Shown: piece after piece, positions 6,370-6,500 of the stretch
How positions within the stretch are numbered: the stretch's first letter is position 1
Layout: every line of letters starts with the position of its first letter
Assembly: GCA_035354275.1 (NCBI GenBank)
Contig: DAOQAU010000071.1
Span: 1 to 6,500 of the forward strand
From: DAOQAU01 sp035354275
Lineage (GTDB): Bacteria; Cyanobacteriota; Vampirovibrionia; Gastranaerophilales; Gastranaerophilaceae
Reading direction: 5' to 3'
Length of the DNA: 6,500 nucleotides
The notes under the pieces: generated by a model
Told to the model about the DNA's origin: nothing
What the model saw: the letters and a program-made list of their open reading frames with translations, nothing else
The model's database searches: none
Made by a program: the position numbers and the translations under genes

Positions 6370-6398
6370 ACCTCTCAAATTTTTGGGAGGTTTTTTTT
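6370..6398 (+). terminator. Intrinsic terminator after folC
   Basis: ACCTCTCAA (6370-6378) pairs with TTGGGAGGT (6383-6391), with one T-G wobble, around a 4-nt loop, and a run of eight T (6391-6398) follows. This ends the mraY-folC transcript about 95 nt after the folC stop codon and insulates it from the gene at 6459. Confidence 0.85.
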
Positions 6399-6420
6399 AT
6401 TAAAAAATTGCCACCGTATA

Positions 6421-6444
6421 GCAAATTATGATACTATAATTTGC
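6421..6444 (+). promoter_or_regulatory. Promoter-like -10 inside a perfect dyad, upstream of the last gene
   Basis: GCAAATTAT (6421-6429) and ATAATTTGC (6436-6444) are perfect inverted repeats 6 nt apart. The consensus -10 TATAAT (6435-6440) overlaps the right arm. A TTGCCA at 6408-6413 looks like a -35 but sits 21 nt away, which is too far for a standard sigma-70 promoter, and no better -35 is visible. The dyad could be a repressor or activator operator; this is inference from position and symmetry. Confidence 0.45.
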
Positions 6445-6458
6445 GAAAGGCTGGAATA

Positions 6459-6500
6459 ATGAAACCCTCAAAAATAATTTTAATAACCGTTTTTTCTTTT
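6459..6500 (+). CDS. Start of an unidentified gene, probably exported or membrane protein (truncated)
   Basis: Only 14 codons are visible: MKPSKIILITVFSF. A lysine-bearing start followed by a hydrophobic run is typical of a signal peptide or first membrane helix. AAAGG at 6446-6450 lies 8 nt before the ATG, a good ribosome binding site. The gene sits downstream of a terminator and its own promoter-like sequence, so it is probably a separate transcription unit. Its function cannot be judged from what is visible. Confidence 0.6.
   Translation, partial: MKPSKIILITVFSF

Noticed and set aside
6278..6458. Small protein or independently transcribed small RNA in the intergenic region
   Set aside because: The ATG codons here are followed almost at once by stops (ATG-AAT-TGA, ATG-TAG), and no correctly spaced -35/-10 pair precedes the first hairpin.

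Overview
The window is AT-rich and carries a tightly packed, plus-strand cluster of cell-envelope genes: mraY (its 5' end lies outside the window), murD, ftsW, murG and folC, then a terminator and the first codons of another gene. Four of these belong to the classical division/cell-wall (dcw) cluster and act in order. MraY makes lipid I, MurD supplies the UDP-MurNAc-L-Ala-D-Glu precursor upstream of it, MurG turns lipid I into lipid II, and FtsW polymerises lipid II at the septum. folC (folylpolyglutamate/dihydrofolate synthase) sits where murC often follows murG. The last four genes are joined by overlaps of 26, 17 and 8 nt, which indicates one transcript with translational coupling.

The organism is a walled, AT-rich bacterium that uses Shine-Dalgarno sites. 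Protein style and codon use would suit an uncultured gut lineage such as the non-photosynthetic Cyanobacteria relatives (Gastranaerophilales/Melainabacteria). That is an impression only; nothing in the window proves it.

The notable region is folC (4589-6277). Its reading frame is unbroken over 562 codons, yet it holds two foreign-looking in-frame insertions. The first (about 4793-5227) is a complete DUF559 domain (Vsr-like/PD-(D/E)XK endonuclease fold) bounded by GC-rich inverted repeats of 36 and 37 nt. It sits between the P-loop helix and the following TSPH strand of FolC, and a further unexplained linker of 24 residues follows it. The second (5758-5796) is a perfect 39-nt palindrome (18-bp stem, 3-nt loop), exactly 13 codons long. 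Together they suggest mobile elements that are tolerated inside proteins because they stay open in frame: one carries a nuclease, the other is a short palindromic repeat.

From 6278 to 6458 there is no gene. This stretch holds a 10-bp-stem hairpin, an intrinsic terminator, and a promoter-like -10 sequence embedded in a perfect 9-bp dyad. A new gene begins at 6459 with a hydrophobic N-terminus and runs off the window.
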